From: Sphagnum compactum
Lineage: Eukaryota; Bryophyta; Sphagnopsida; Sphagnales
Assembly: GCA_965153455.1 (NCBI GenBank)
Contig: OZ234496.1
Location: 9,323,863 to 9,387,862 of the forward strand
Direction: 5' to 3'
Length of the DNA stretch: 64,000 nucleotides
Part shown: positions 1-9,111 of the stretch, one piece after another
Position numbering within the stretch: position 1 is the first letter of the stretch
Layout of the letters: each line of letters starts with the position of its first letter
Translations under genes and position numbers: made by a program
The notes under the pieces: model-generated
The model's input: only the letters and a program-made list of their open reading frames with translations
Told to the model about the DNA's origin: nothing
The model's database searches: none

Positions 1-100
1 TTTGAGAACACTGGTGCAGTCGTCACCGTCTTCAGCTATGGCCAGCAGTAGCGGCAGCATAGCAGCAACAGCCGTAGCCGCAGCAGGAGGAGCAGCAATA
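1..100 (+). pseudogene. Truncated copy of HAD-hydrolase first exon
   Basis: Bases 1-100 match 9883-9982 with no difference that I can see. They carry the upstream sequence and the first 21 codons of the same HAD-hydrolase leader, starting at the ATG at 38 (MASSSGS, then an Ala-rich stretch). Identity stops abruptly where a Helitron-type 5' end begins (AATATCGGTGG...). The motif-I part of the exon (DMDGT) is therefore absent here. The copy probably continues to the left beyond the window. Perfect identity over 100 bases points to recent duplication. It cannot encode an enzyme. Confidence 0.8.
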
Positions 101-220
101 ATATCGGTGGTTTTGTCGTCCTTGGCTGGTCGTCCTTCTCATCCGTCGTCCTTTCCATCCATCCGTCCCTCCCGTCCTCCATCCGTCCCTCCATCCATCC
201 GTGGGGAAGGTAGAAAATAG
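101..220 (+). mobile_element. Helitron-like 5' end with CATCCGTC-rich minisatellite
   Basis: The sequence AATATCGGTGGTTTTGTCG followed by variable CCATCC/CCGTC/CGTCC units recurs at 4641, and related versions recur at 3903, 9485 and 12497. In the complete copies this segment is the left terminus of a Helitron starting TCTACTTATATAATATCC or similar. Here the leading bases are missing and the element joins directly to the HAD leader. No matching 3' end was found before 3.9 kb. Confidence 0.55.
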
Positions 221-244
221 AAAATGCTTTGGGGTTTTGGACAT

Positions 245-492
245 GGCCATAGCTGGATATGGTACTGGAGCTCCTGCAGCAACAGCTGGAGGTGGATATG
301 GTGCCGGAGGAGCTCCTGGAGCTGGGGGATATGGTGCCGGAGGGGGTCCTGGAGCCGGGGGTTATGGCGCCGGAAGGGGGTCCTAGAGCCGGGGGTTATG
401 GTGCCGGAGGAGGTCCTGGAGCCGGTGGCTATGGCACGGGGACGGGAGGCACGACAAGAACTGGAACTGCTTCCGGTTTCGTCCTAGGGTAA
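245..492 (+). pseudogene. Glycine-rich protein exon with 33-bp tandem repeat, frameshifted
   Basis: Four tandem 33-bp units encode the 11-residue repeat GAGGAPGAGGY: 300-332, 333-365, 366-399 and 400-432. The third unit has one extra base. The frame that begins MAIAGYGTG at 245 therefore ends early in GRGS, while the continuing frame reads GAGGYGTGTGGTTRTG and stops at 490-492. The repeat resembles cell-wall or secreted glycine-rich proteins, but no signal peptide is visible. It lies just downstream of a Helitron 5' end and looks like another exon fragment. A functional short Gly-rich product cannot be excluded. Confidence 0.55.
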
Positions 493-1012
493 CCAGGCCA
501 GTGACTAAACACTCAGTGTGCCAGTCAGCTCTAAATCTTAGAGGGTGCCTCCTTTGTTTCTGGCGTCTGAAGATAAAATGTAGAGGAGTAGAGGGCGCAC
601 CCAACGCCCTTTACATCGTTTGAATCGAGTCAATATTAAGGAAGTTATGCCCATCTAAAGATCTAAGTGTCACTGAGCTCTAAATCTTAGAGGGTGCCTC
701 CTTTGTTTCCGGCGTCTGAAGATAAAATGTAGAGGAGTAGAGGGCGCACCCAACGCCCTTTACATCGTTTGAATCGAGTCAATATTAAGGAAGTTATGCC
801 CATCTAAAGATCTGCTTCCGGTTTCATCCTAGGGTAACCAGGCCAGTGACTAAACACTTAGTGTGTCAGTCAGCTCTAAATCTTACTGGGTGCCTCTTTT
901 GTTTCTGGTGTCTAAAGATAAAATGTAGAGGGGTAGAGGGCGCACCCAACACCCTTTAAATCGTTTAAATCGAGTCAATATTAAGGAAGTTATGCCCATC
1001 TAAAGATCTGCT
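469..1012 (+). repeat. Three tandem copies of a ~200-bp non-coding block
   Basis: The block GCTTCCGGTTTC...AAAGATCT at 469-667 recurs at 814-1012, with a partial middle copy at about 668-813 lacking the first ~50 bases. The first copy contains the stop codon of the glycine-rich frame, so the unit appears to be the end of that exon plus its 3' flank. Copies 1 and 2 are nearly identical, while copy 3 has many substitutions. The order of duplication is therefore readable. Confidence 0.85.
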
Positions 1013-1850
1013 GGTTAAAAATGACCCAAAAAAACAAACTTCGAACACATCAGAGCCAAAGAGAGTTTACTTACTCACGTATAACCAAACCAGGATATCG
1101 TCTCTTATGGACATCTTTTGTCCTCATCATCAAAATAGATGAAAGTCTCAACAATGAACATTTACAAAATAATTGTTCAATTTTGAACATATGGCCAGAA
1201 TCTTCGCAAAACCTGGGGCTACAAATCAACAATTATGGATTAAAAGCTCCTATTCACCAAACCTGTCACAAGTTTGTGAACGCAATGGTGGGCACAACAA
1301 ACCCATTGCAAGTTTGTGGGCGTAGCAATGGGCACAAGATTTCTTGGACACCTATCACCAAACAACACATTGGGTGCTGGTTTTTTTGCATAGTCATCAC
1401 AAGGAAGCAGGAACTTTTTACCACAGTCATCACTAAGAAGAAGAAAGTTGGTTTTCTAAAAGGTTTTTTCTTGCAGGCTGAAAGTTACAAACACCATGAG
1501 CTCTTTGGATTCCTAACAGCAAAAATGGGGCGAATTTGTTTTGCACCAGTGTATATTAATGTTTAGAATATTTTATAAACAGGTATTTAGTGGTCTTTTT
1601 TGGCGAACAATTTCCTTCCTAATGTATATTAATGAGGAGATTTTTTTTTTTTCCTTCCCAAAAGATAGGATTAGTTCTCGCTGAACCACCCTAAACCCTA
1701 ATAATACTTCATAACCCAAAAGCATAGGGAAGTTTCAGGACAAATTGTGAGATTCAGTTTCTTTGTAGGATATATTTTTTCAATACTAATAAACCTTCAA
1801 CTTAAAAGACTATGATTTTTGGTCATGAGTTTTATATGATTTATTGCCCC
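1013..1850. other. Gap with no recognised gene
   Basis: An open frame runs from 1021 to 1566 on the plus strand, but its protein has no recognisable domain and the composition is AT-rich. The rest is unremarkable AT-rich DNA. I see no promoter or RNA gene. Confidence 0.4.
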
Positions 1851-1972
1851 CACATGTTTCAAAGCGTTACTGCTGCTACAACATCATAATAACATGTTGT
1901 CATCAATTATTCATGCTCTATTTTGACTTATTGGTTTTTCTTTTTCTTTCCTCTTGCGAAATTGGTTTTCAG

Positions 1973-2212
1973 AACCAGATACAATTGGTGGGAACTAACT
2001 ATGGTGGCATGGTGGTATTTCGGATGGCAAAGATGTATCCAAATTTTGTGAAGAAAGTGGTGATTTCCGGCTCAGGGGTGGGTTTCATGTCAATTAGCTT
2101 GGACGAGCTTCTTGCCAGGAGCAATCTGTCCAGCATATTGGAGGTCATGTTGCCATCTTTAGTCAAGGGAATGAAGGTCTTCCTTGCGAATGTGACATAC
2201 AAAGCAATGTGA
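1973..2212 (+). pseudogene. Alpha/beta-hydrolase fragment, nucleophile exon
   Basis: A splice-acceptor-like TTTTCAG at 1966-1972 precedes a frame reading QLVGTNYGGMVVFRMAKMYP and then KVVISGSGVG. This matches the nucleophile-elbow exon of plant alpha/beta-fold hydrolases. The family has G-x-S-x-G at the elbow; here the motif is G-T-N-Y-G, so the catalytic serine is replaced by asparagine. The frame ends after VTYKAM at 2210-2212. The C-terminal exon is at 3199-3329. The N-terminal exons and the middle region that should carry the acidic residue are missing. It is best read as a captured or decayed gene fragment. Confidence 0.75.
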
Positions 2213-2339
2213 TAGTTGCCTGCCTATCAAGAGAAATTTGTTTTACAAAAGTTATGCAAACATGGCCATGTCACATAATTAGTGATTAGGAAGAACCTCC
2301 ACGTCTTCAACCCAATGCCAATGCTCTCTAATTCCAGTG

Positions 2340-2830
2340 ACGATGTGATAATCGGAACTGGCTTATGGCTTAGGTGAACCAGGTATGGGGTCTAATAGTG
2401 GTCATCAAGTCAATTCCAACATGGTCATCCGAGGCCGGTCGCAATATTCTTAGGTGGAAGAAAGTGGGAAACCTTATGCGGATCTTTGGAGGAACCCATG
2501 GAGAGCAACAGCAGGACTGGCAATGTGGGTGCCAAAGTTTCAATCGGGATATTTGGAGTAGGGGAGCTAAAGTAGGTGCGGGTTATTACATCTCCTATTT
2601 CAAGGAATCTGGGCGGTGGTGTTACCGCCAGCACTTCACAAGACCCTCCAAATGCTCTTCTTCGTACGCGGGTCAAAGAAAGTTAGACCAATCCAGGTGC
2701 TGATGCCATTAGCGCTGGCGATAGGGGGGAGGTGGCAGAAACAACTACAGCAGGGGCATCAGCCAATGCCAAACAAAAGGCAGCTGCATCTGAGCGTTAT
2801 GACTTCCAACAGCTGGCAAGGTGGCTCTTG
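2340..2830 (+). pseudogene. Unidentified coding-like remnants in several frames
   Basis: One frame around 2455-2555 reads GKPYADLWRNPWRATAGLAM and ends at a TAG. Another, around 2600-2830, reads SRNLGGGVTAS, then an in-frame stop, then GEVAETTTAGASANAKQKAA. Their composition looks like old protein-coding sequence with stops and frameshifts, unlike the surrounding AT-rich DNA. I do not recognise the family. It lies between the two alpha/beta-hydrolase exons, where an intron would be expected. Confidence 0.3.
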
Positions 2831-3198
2831 AAATTCATTTTTCACGATATGCTCCAAGTGAGTTTAACTCATCATCATCCATTATCACAAACCTGAAAAA
2901 TCCAATTGAGAAAATTGGTTGTTTCAAGACTTTGAACTTTCCTGGAGTCATCATCATCATGTACAGCTGGATTTTCTTATTTTCATTTTTTTAATCCTAA
3001 GAAAACAAAATACCACTCCTATATAAGAATTTGGGTGAAAAAGAAGAATCCACAATGACAGGCCTATGGCTTGAGGTTGGAGTCATGTACCAGTATGGCC
3101 CTTTTGATATTCTGCACATAGCCAAGGAACAACACATATTTCAGGAATGCCCTTGCAACCAGGGCATTAACTTAGGCATTAACTATGCAGACATTTAG

Positions 3199-3329
3199 GT
3201 ACAAGCAGAGCAAAGTTGGTTGTGATGAAGAATTGTGGGCACATACCTCAAATTGAGAATCTCAAGGAATATAACCACATCATCCTCAATTTCCTGAAAA
3301 CATGCCCCCAGAACTCAACCAAGGATTGA
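3199..3329 (+). pseudogene. Alpha/beta-hydrolase fragment, C-terminal exon
   Basis: After an acceptor-like ATTTAG at 3198 the frame reads AKLVVMKNCGHIPQIENLKE followed by YNHIILNFL, and stops at 3327-3329. This is the C-terminal exon of the plant alpha/beta-hydrolase family, where GHIPQIEN carries the catalytic histidine; the histidine is kept. With the fragment at 1973-2212 it shows that several exons of one gene are here in the correct order and strand, about 1 kb apart. The missing middle and the mutated nucleophile argue against function. Confidence 0.7.
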
Positions 3330-3349
3330 TTGATATTGATCAGTCTTTT

Positions 3350-3412
3350 AAGAGGATTATGATTTCTAGAGTTCCGGCTTCTGGAAAGGGGATGCAGCCA
3401 AGGTGCATTGAA
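3350..3412 (+). pseudogene. Degenerate adenylate-kinase P-loop copy
   Basis: The frame reads RIMIS, a stop, then VPASGKGMQ. It is a damaged copy of the sequence at 3630-3690. The P-loop G is lost to the stop codon and the final GT of GKGT has become GM. It follows the alpha/beta-hydrolase stop codon by about 20 bases. Confidence 0.6.
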
Positions 3413-3610
3413 GAAATTTCCTGAATTACAAATTGGAAAACATTTCTGATGGAAGGAATATTGCTTTAAATTTAGCCAGTTTCACACTGTTTCTACAATT
3501 CTATCTTCGTTGTCCAGGCAGAATTCCAAAGCGCTACTGCTGCTGCAACATCAAAATATTTCGACTTATTGGTTTTTTTTTTTTTTTTTCCTCTGGCAAA
3601 ATTAGTTTAG

Positions 3611-3712
3611 GCCTCGGCAAGAATGGAGGCCCTGAAGATTATGATTTCTGGAGTTCCGACATCTGGAAAGGGGACGCAATGTGAGCTCATTGCAGCCAAC
3701 TTTGCTTTGAAC
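3611..3712 (+). pseudogene. Adenylate kinase P-loop exon fragment
   Basis: Following an acceptor-like TAGTTTAG the frame reads EALKIMISGVPTSGKGTQCE and then LIAANFAL. This is the nucleotide-binding exon of a plastid-type plant adenylate kinase (ATP + AMP to 2 ADP). The P-loop G-V-P-T-S-G-K-G-T is intact. The reading continues into unrelated sequence (NRPLHLSPPLQHK) and stops, so the lid, AMP-binding and core parts are absent. The intron sequence just upstream is shared with the alpha/beta-hydrolase exon at 1973. It is a non-functional fragment. Confidence 0.75.
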
Positions 3713-3765
3713 AGACCTCTTCACCTATCTCCCCCCCCTTCAACACAAGAACTCTCATTAAACCA

Positions 3766-3902
3766 ATGAACGAAGAGGAAGACGAGGCCCCTTTGGAGGA
3801 CCCGCGCATCCGTCGAAATCGTCTTGCTCGGGAGAGGCATGTTGCTCGAACTGAGAAGCAACGTGCGGCAGATGCCAACCGACGGGCAACTCATAGAGCT
3901 GC
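3766..3902 (+). pseudogene. Arg/Ala-rich coding remnant, possibly Helitron helicase N-terminus
   Basis: The frame starting MNEEEDEAPLEDPRIRRNRL continues ARERHVARTEKQRAADANRR and then ATHRA before a stop. Tandem RLARER..ARTxEQRAAD motifs of this kind are common in N-terminal regions of plant Helitron and other transposon proteins. A Helitron 5' end begins exactly where this coding-like stretch ends, at 3903. The assignment to a Helitron Rep/helicase rests on composition and position only; no Rep or helicase motif is visible. Confidence 0.35.
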
Positions 3903-4628
3903 GCTACTTATATAATATCCTTGGGTGGTCGTCCTTTCCATCCATCCGTCCCGTCGTCCATCCCGTCATCCATCCGTCCCTCCATCCATCCAAGGCAAAG
4001 AGGGGGGGGGAGGGCGCAGGCCCTTCTTAAATTGCAAAACTCCACTCTTTCAGGGAATTGCCCATCCTACCCTATTTATAGCACAATAGGAATCCATCCT
4101 GTTATGAAGGGGTATTGGCCCATAATAAAAATTTCAGGCAGGCACTAAGGAAGGCTCGGTATGCAATCAGTGCACCCAATTTTTTCCTTTTTTGGGTTTT
4201 GGGGAGAGGGGGAAAGGGAGAAATTTTTTCTTTTTTCTATTGGGGGTGGGGGTCCCCACATCCATCCATGGAATGGAGGAGACAATCATGTGGCAATTTA
4301 TCTCATAGTAAGGAGGTAGTTGTCAGGAGGGACCGACCCCAGGTCGTCCCTAGCAGTGTTGTTTTTTATTTTATTTTTCTAAGATTTTTTGTTTGTAGCC
4401 ACAGTGCGGATCTTCCATAGCAAAATGTGGCGACCTTCCTCAAGAAGATTGTGCCAAAACTGGCTATAAAGCCGGATATGAAGTAAACAACTGTAATCAT
4501 GCTTCTATATCTTTGACTACACACTCAAAACCCACCAAATATATTTGATAATTTTGTCTTTTTTTGCTGCCCCCTCCCACTCACTTTTGGGGGACTTCAA
4601 TGTAGGATACTATTTCATGCATTACTTA
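3903..4628 (+). mobile_element. Helitron-like fragment, left end only
   Basis: It begins GCTACTTATATAATATCC, one base different from the TCTACTT... ends at 9485 and 12497. A CCATCC/CGTCC minisatellite follows to about 4000. The interior is not homologous to the other elements and no 3' CTAG end with the GTGTCCGAAGGTCAC stem is present. The next element starts at 4629. Confidence 0.5.
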
Positions 4629-5748
4629 TCTCTATATATAATATCGGTGGTTTTGTCGGCTTGCGGCGGTCGTCCTTTCCATCCGGTCGTCCTTTCCATC
4701 CATCCAACTTCCTCATCCCTGAAGAAGAAGATGATGGAAGAGGAGGACGACGAAAGCGGCAGCAGCAAATTAAAAATTTCAAATTAAAAAAGAAGAAAAC
4801 AAGTTATTAATAAATTAAAAATATGAAACAAAGTTGTAACCAAAAAGAAAAAAACAGAACAAATATATATTTTTAAAAGGGAAAAAACTAGGAAAAAAAA
4901 AAAAACATAAAAACACTTTAACAAATAGAAACTTTTTTAAAACACTTAAAAATAGAAAAAAATGAAAACATATAAAATAAATATATTTAAACATGAAACA
5001 AAAAAGGGAAATACAGTAAAATAATCTTAAAAGAAAACTAAAAAATAGATGACAAAAAATAAGAAACAAAACAGAGAGCAAAAGAAAGAGAAAAAAACCA
5101 TACTTGAAAAAAAAATGAGGTTTGTCTTCTTTTTCCAAACTTCAAACCTGCATCTAATCAAACAAAAATACAAAAGTTTTTTAAAATTATTTTCATTATA
5201 AAATATATTTGAAAAACTAAAATCTTTTTGAAAAAGAAAATAGAAACAAAATAAATAAATAAATAAATGCATAAAAATAGAAAAAAAATGAAGATAGGCA
5301 AAATAAGAATAGAAAAAATAAAAACATGAAACAAACATAAACAAAAAAAAAGTAAAAACGCAAAAACTATAAAAAAGGCATGGAAACAAATGAAACAAGG
5401 AAAGGGAAATACAATAAAATAATTTTAAAAGACAAATTTTTTAAAAAAAAATGAAGAAACCAAATAAAGAATAAAAAATAAGAAAAAAATAAAACTTATA
5501 ATAATGAAAAAAAACCCTACTTGAAAAAGAATGAGGTGCGTCTTCTTTCTCCAAACTTCAAACTTGCATCCAAATAAACAAAAATACAAAAGTGAAAAAG
5601 AAACACTTTATTATTATTATACGAAATAATAATAAAAACAGAAAACACTTATAAATAAATAAATAAATAAGATAAAAGTTTCTAGGAAAAACTAAAACAT
5701 GAACCAGGTTTAAAGAAAGGGGGGACTTCACCGTGTCCGAAGGTCATG
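4629..5748 (+). mobile_element. Non-autonomous Helitron-like element, copy A
   Basis: The left end is A|TCTCTATATATAATATCGG, and a CATCC/CGTCC-rich segment and a GAAGAAGAAGATGATGGAAG stretch follow. The interior is A-rich and has no credible coding capacity. Two internal repeats contain CCAAACTTCAAAC (around 5133 and 5553). The right end has the subterminal stem GTGTCCGAAGGTCA at 5733-5746 but lacks the final CTAG, because the next element has fused there. Most of it aligns with 12590-13757. The TC start, stem-loop near the right end and absence of inverted repeats fit Helitrons, which move by a Rep/helicase supplied in trans. Confidence 0.7.
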
Positions 5749-6387
5749 TTATTATATATAATTACAAACATGGTGTCTGTGTGTCTGTCTGTCTTTGATG
5801 AATGATGAATGACGAATGACCTCTTTTTGGATGATTTTCGTCACAGACAATGATGAATGATGCCCACTGGACCAAGAGGCGCGTCGCCTCTTGCCGCGTC
5901 GTTCCTGAAGAGGTTTGCACATGAGAATTACTCAAGGGCGTCTGTCTGTCTGTGTGGGCAGTGCCTGGAAGATTCCCCAGATGTAACTGACTCCAGAGAG
6001 AAAAGAAATCAGGGGCAGTCTGATTTTTTTTTGCAAAAGATTTTTGGAGACCTGGAGTTTGCACTCCGGGTTTCCAAGACCCAAAAAGACCTGGGAAATT
6101 TTAGGATATCTCAACTTTGGGGCCTGGGAAATTTTAGGATATGGTTTTCAGGACTTGGGATCTCAACTTTGAGGCCTAGATTTTCACACTCGCGGTTTCC
6201 AAGACCGAAACCTGAAAACTTTTAAGACGTGATTTTCAGGATGTGGGATCTCAATTTTGAGACTTGGATTTCACACAGGGGGCTTCACATGATCCAGGAC
6301 CTGGAATTTTTTTGGCACATGATTTTCAGGACATGGATGGGGAACCAGGCGACTTCATAGTGTCCGAAGGTCACGGACACCCACTAG
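5749..6387 (+). mobile_element. Non-autonomous Helitron-like element with complete 3' end
   Basis: The left part reads TATATATAATTACAAACATG and then GTGTCTGTC repeats, like the element starting at 11994. The right end has GTGTCCGAAGGTCAC at 6360-6374 and finishes CCCACTAG at 6387, followed by T. The stem pairs GTG/CAC and CC/GG around a GAA loop with one T-T mismatch. The interior carries diverged short repeats such as GGGAAATTTTAGGATAT and TGGGATCTCAA. It is head to tail with its neighbours on both sides. Confidence 0.65.
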
Positions 6388-6786
6388 TCTTATATATTAA
6401 TTCAGGTAGTCTGTGCGTGCGTCTGTCTGACACGACAATTCTGCTGCAGAACCGAGCAATGCACAACAAACCGAGTTTCGACGAGTCCTGACACGACAAT
6501 TCTGCTGCAGAACCGGGCAATGCACAACAAACCGAGTTTCGACACGCACAGACACGACAATTCTGCTGCAGAACCGGGCAATGCACAACAAACCAAATTC
6601 CAACAAGTCCGGATTCTTCATCACCACGCGTCATCAGCGACATTGAAGAATGCGCAACAAGATCACCTCCTCTAGGTTCTCAACAGTTTTAGCTACGCGT
6701 TCAAGAAGAAGTTCTGGAACCAGGTTTTGAGGGCCTTGACAAGGCGCGGAGCACGCGAGAGAGACAGACCGTCACACAGAGAGCAG
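6388..6786 (+). mobile_element. Helitron-like left end followed by a 61-bp tandem repeat
   Basis: Immediately after the CTAG at 6387 the sequence reads TCTTATATATTAATTC and then GTCTGTGCGTGCGTCTGTC, matching the TCTTATATATAAAAGC end at 11994. Three 61-bp units follow from 6428, 6489 and 6550, each starting with ACACGACAATTCTGCTGCAG. Its 3' end is not identified, so how far it extends is unknown. The captured ceramidase exon at 6787 lies inside or just beyond it. Confidence 0.5.
6428..6610 (+). repeat. 61-bp minisatellite, three copies
   Basis: Units start at 6428, 6489 and 6550 and are nearly identical; the core is GACACGACAATTCTGCTGCA followed by GAACCGGGCAATGCACAACA. The open frames crossing it on the minus strand are products of the repeat period and are not genes. 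Confidence 0.9.
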
Positions 6787-6905
6787 ATGGCGATGGCGCT
6801 GGATGCGAGAGGGCAGCGAGTGGTAGCATGGGGTACCGCGCTCCTCCTCTTTGTTGTGCTCATGATCGTCACTCCCAGAATCCCACAAGACCAGAAGTAT
6901 CATCA
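6787..6905 (+). pseudogene. First exon of an alkaline phytoceramidase-like gene
   Basis: From the ATG at 6787 the frame reads MAMALDARGQRVVAWGTALL, a hydrophobic stretch LLFVVLMIVTP, then RIPQDQKYHQ. This matches the N-terminus of plant alkaline-ceramidase family membrane proteins, where the first transmembrane helix is followed by P-x-IPQDQxYHxFADxR. Homology stops at YHQ (about 6905) and the reading runs into unrelated sequence. The remaining helices and the metal-binding histidines of the family are absent. No GT donor is visible at the break, so the fragment ends inside the exon. Confidence 0.7.
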
Positions 6906-7380
6906 GCTTGCCTTCCTTCTCTCCTCCTCCTGGTCCTTATTCTTCTTCTTCTTTTTCTCGCAAAATGCGTTTGCTGCGGGGATTGTTAGGGTTTTGGCAA
7001 GGAAATGTTCTCAATGAAATGTCCTCAAGCAGGAATCTGGTTTTGGGGGGGAGGGAAAAGGTCTTCATGTGGAAAGAAGCTCCTTTGGGACTTGCTTTGA
7101 CATGAAGTTTTGGAGCTTTGAGAATTCTGCAGACCCGGGGATTGAAAGCTGCACCCACGCACACATGCACACACACATACAGAGAGTAGAAGATGGAAGT
7201 AGGAATTTGTTTGTTGTGGGTATTTCTGCAATCTGCATACAGAAAACAAAACTCTGGATTGTAGGTATGTTTCCAGACTGTAGTTTTCAAAGACCGGATC
7301 TGGCAACCACCACAGACTCACCTTCTTTTTTTGCTGATGAATCACTTCTTCCTGATCCGTAGTTCTCTCCATTCGGATCA

Positions 7381-7605
7381 TGAGGAATTTAGGGCACAAG
7401 TGCTGCTGTTCTCTCATTTGGACAATGAGGGATTCAGGGCACAAGTGCCGCTGTTATCTCATTTGGACAATGAGGGATTCAGGGCACAAGTGCCGCTGTT
7501 CTCTCATTTGGACAATGAGGGATTCAGGGCACAAGTGCTGCTGTTCTCTCATTTGGACAATGAGGGATTCAGGGCACAAGTGCCGCTGTTCTCTCATTTG
7601 GAACA
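7381..7605 (+). repeat. 45-bp minisatellite, five copies
   Basis: Units start at 7381, 7426, 7471, 7516 and 7561; the core is TGAGGGATTCAGGGCACAAG followed by TGCCGCTGTTCTCTCATTTG. The period is a multiple of three, so several frames stay open across it (for example a repeated EGFRAQVPLFSHLDN). There is no start context or flanking domain to suggest a real protein. Confidence 0.9.
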
Positions 7606-8780
7606 TAAGGAAGAACCGGAGTGGGCAATGGGAAGGACCGGGCGGGGGGAGCTCGATGGGTGCATTATGCACCGGGTTCACATTAGTATAATAAAAATCA
7701 CACCTAAAATGTTTCCTTTTCATCACCAAAAAACTTGTGGAACACATGATTACAACCAAAGATCCTTATTATAGTAGAAATAACAATTAAAACATTTTCT
7801 TCTCATGACCCCAAAAAAACTTGTGCAATAGCAAAAGGAGAAACCAACCCTCTATCAACAATGAAAAAGAGACAATTAATAATGGTGAATGCAAGCATCA
7901 TATAGAAGAAGATGAAGCTACCAAATATATTCAAGACAACATCAATGAAATATGAAAAATCATGTGTCAAGCATAAAATTTCGTGAAAAGATATGTGTTT
8001 GTTCGCACATAGGTAAACCAAACATCATTTTGAAATGTATGTGTGATGCATGAATTTTGGTGAAGTTTTTTTTTTTATCAAACTGAACACCAACACAACT
8101 AATATCTAAAAAATACAAGTATGAACACAATATTTGATCTAATCGATTGCAACTCATACAATTTATTGATATCAAGGTTGGACTATTTGCATTTGTTCCA
8201 ACTCTAGAATACACCATTGTGGACTTATGTATATAGAGCTACCCCATATGAGGAAGAGAAAAAATTTAAACTTACACAATTGATGCCCAAAAAAAAGTTA
8301 GAAGTTGATAGATACATTTCAAATGAAAATGCAACATTTAAAAACAACACATCATAATTCAATCTTTGAACACAATCTCTATTGATTGGTTATGAAAAAA
8401 TTGAAACAAATCACAATTTGCAAACATTTCACATAATATGTGCAAGCTTTAAAAACTATAACCAAGAAATAATACAATTGTTTCAACGTATGAAAAGGAA
8501 TAAAATGAAACTTGAATTTCATCGAATTAGGATTGCAATATGTGATTCAGAACTTGATCAAGTATGGGTTAAATATGGCTCCAGAATAAACATTGTAAAT
8601 TAGGAACAATTGAGGATTTTTGGATTGATCATAACCCAATAATTCCTTTTGTTTTCAAACCATGTGAGTTGACATTGTGTGATATTGTGAGACACCAAAT
8701 CACACAATGTCAACACAAATGATGTTTTTCAATTCAGCGTCCAATAAAGATCAGAGCCATTACGTGGTGCGCTGCGTTGT
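7606..8780. other. AT-rich gap, no gene recognised
   Basis: The stretch is AT-rich with scattered short open frames of no recognisable family. The segment at 7975-8240 has loose similarity to 26380-26640 (for example ATGTGTTTG..C.CATAG and TGGATATAGAG/TGTATATAGAG), suggesting an old dispersed repeat. Confidence 0.4.
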
Positions 8781-8805
8781 TGTGCTTTGCGCGTTGCTGG
8801 TGCTC

Positions 8806-9075
8806 CTCCTCCTCCTCCTCCTCCTCCTCTTCTTCCCTCCTGCGCTTGGAAACCTTCGTCTGTGAGGAAGATCGTCTATTGTAGTTGTCGATTGCTTTCC
8901 TCCAGCTCTAGATACAGCCCCAGCTCCAAAACTGTACATATATTTTTCGCCTGCAAGAACTGCTGCTGCTGCTGCTGTGTTCTGTTTTCTTTGATTCTTT
9001 TATAATTTATAAATTGAGCTGCTGCTTCAGAGAAAAGAGTGTGGGGTGTGGTTGTAGTGGTGGTGGTGGTGGTGG
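8806..9075 (+). repeat. Trinucleotide runs (CTC)n, (TGC)n and (GGT)n
   Basis: A (CTC)n run at about 8802-8829, a (TGC)n run at about 8962-8978 and a (GGT)n run at about 9055-9074 lie in the presumptive 5' UTR of the LRR-leader exon. They generate proline-, cysteine- and threonine-rich open frames on both strands that I do not regard as genes. Confidence 0.75.
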
Positions 9076-9111
9076 CGGCCTGGATTAAATCGACCGCAGC
9101 AAGCAAGCACC

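Noticed and set aside
4815-5398. Minus-strand open frames of 107 and 123 codons rich in Phe, Leu and Tyr
   Set aside because: They are the complement of the A-rich Helitron body, lack any domain, and recur only because the element is repeated at 12.9-13.7 kb.
6371-6643. Overlapping minus-strand frames with repeated CIARFCSRIV
   Set aside because: They arise from the 61-bp tandem repeat and stay open in three frames at once.
7331-7774. 147-codon frame with repeated EGFRAQVPLFSHLDN
   Set aside because: The 45-bp period keeps all frames open; no start context or domain supports a protein.
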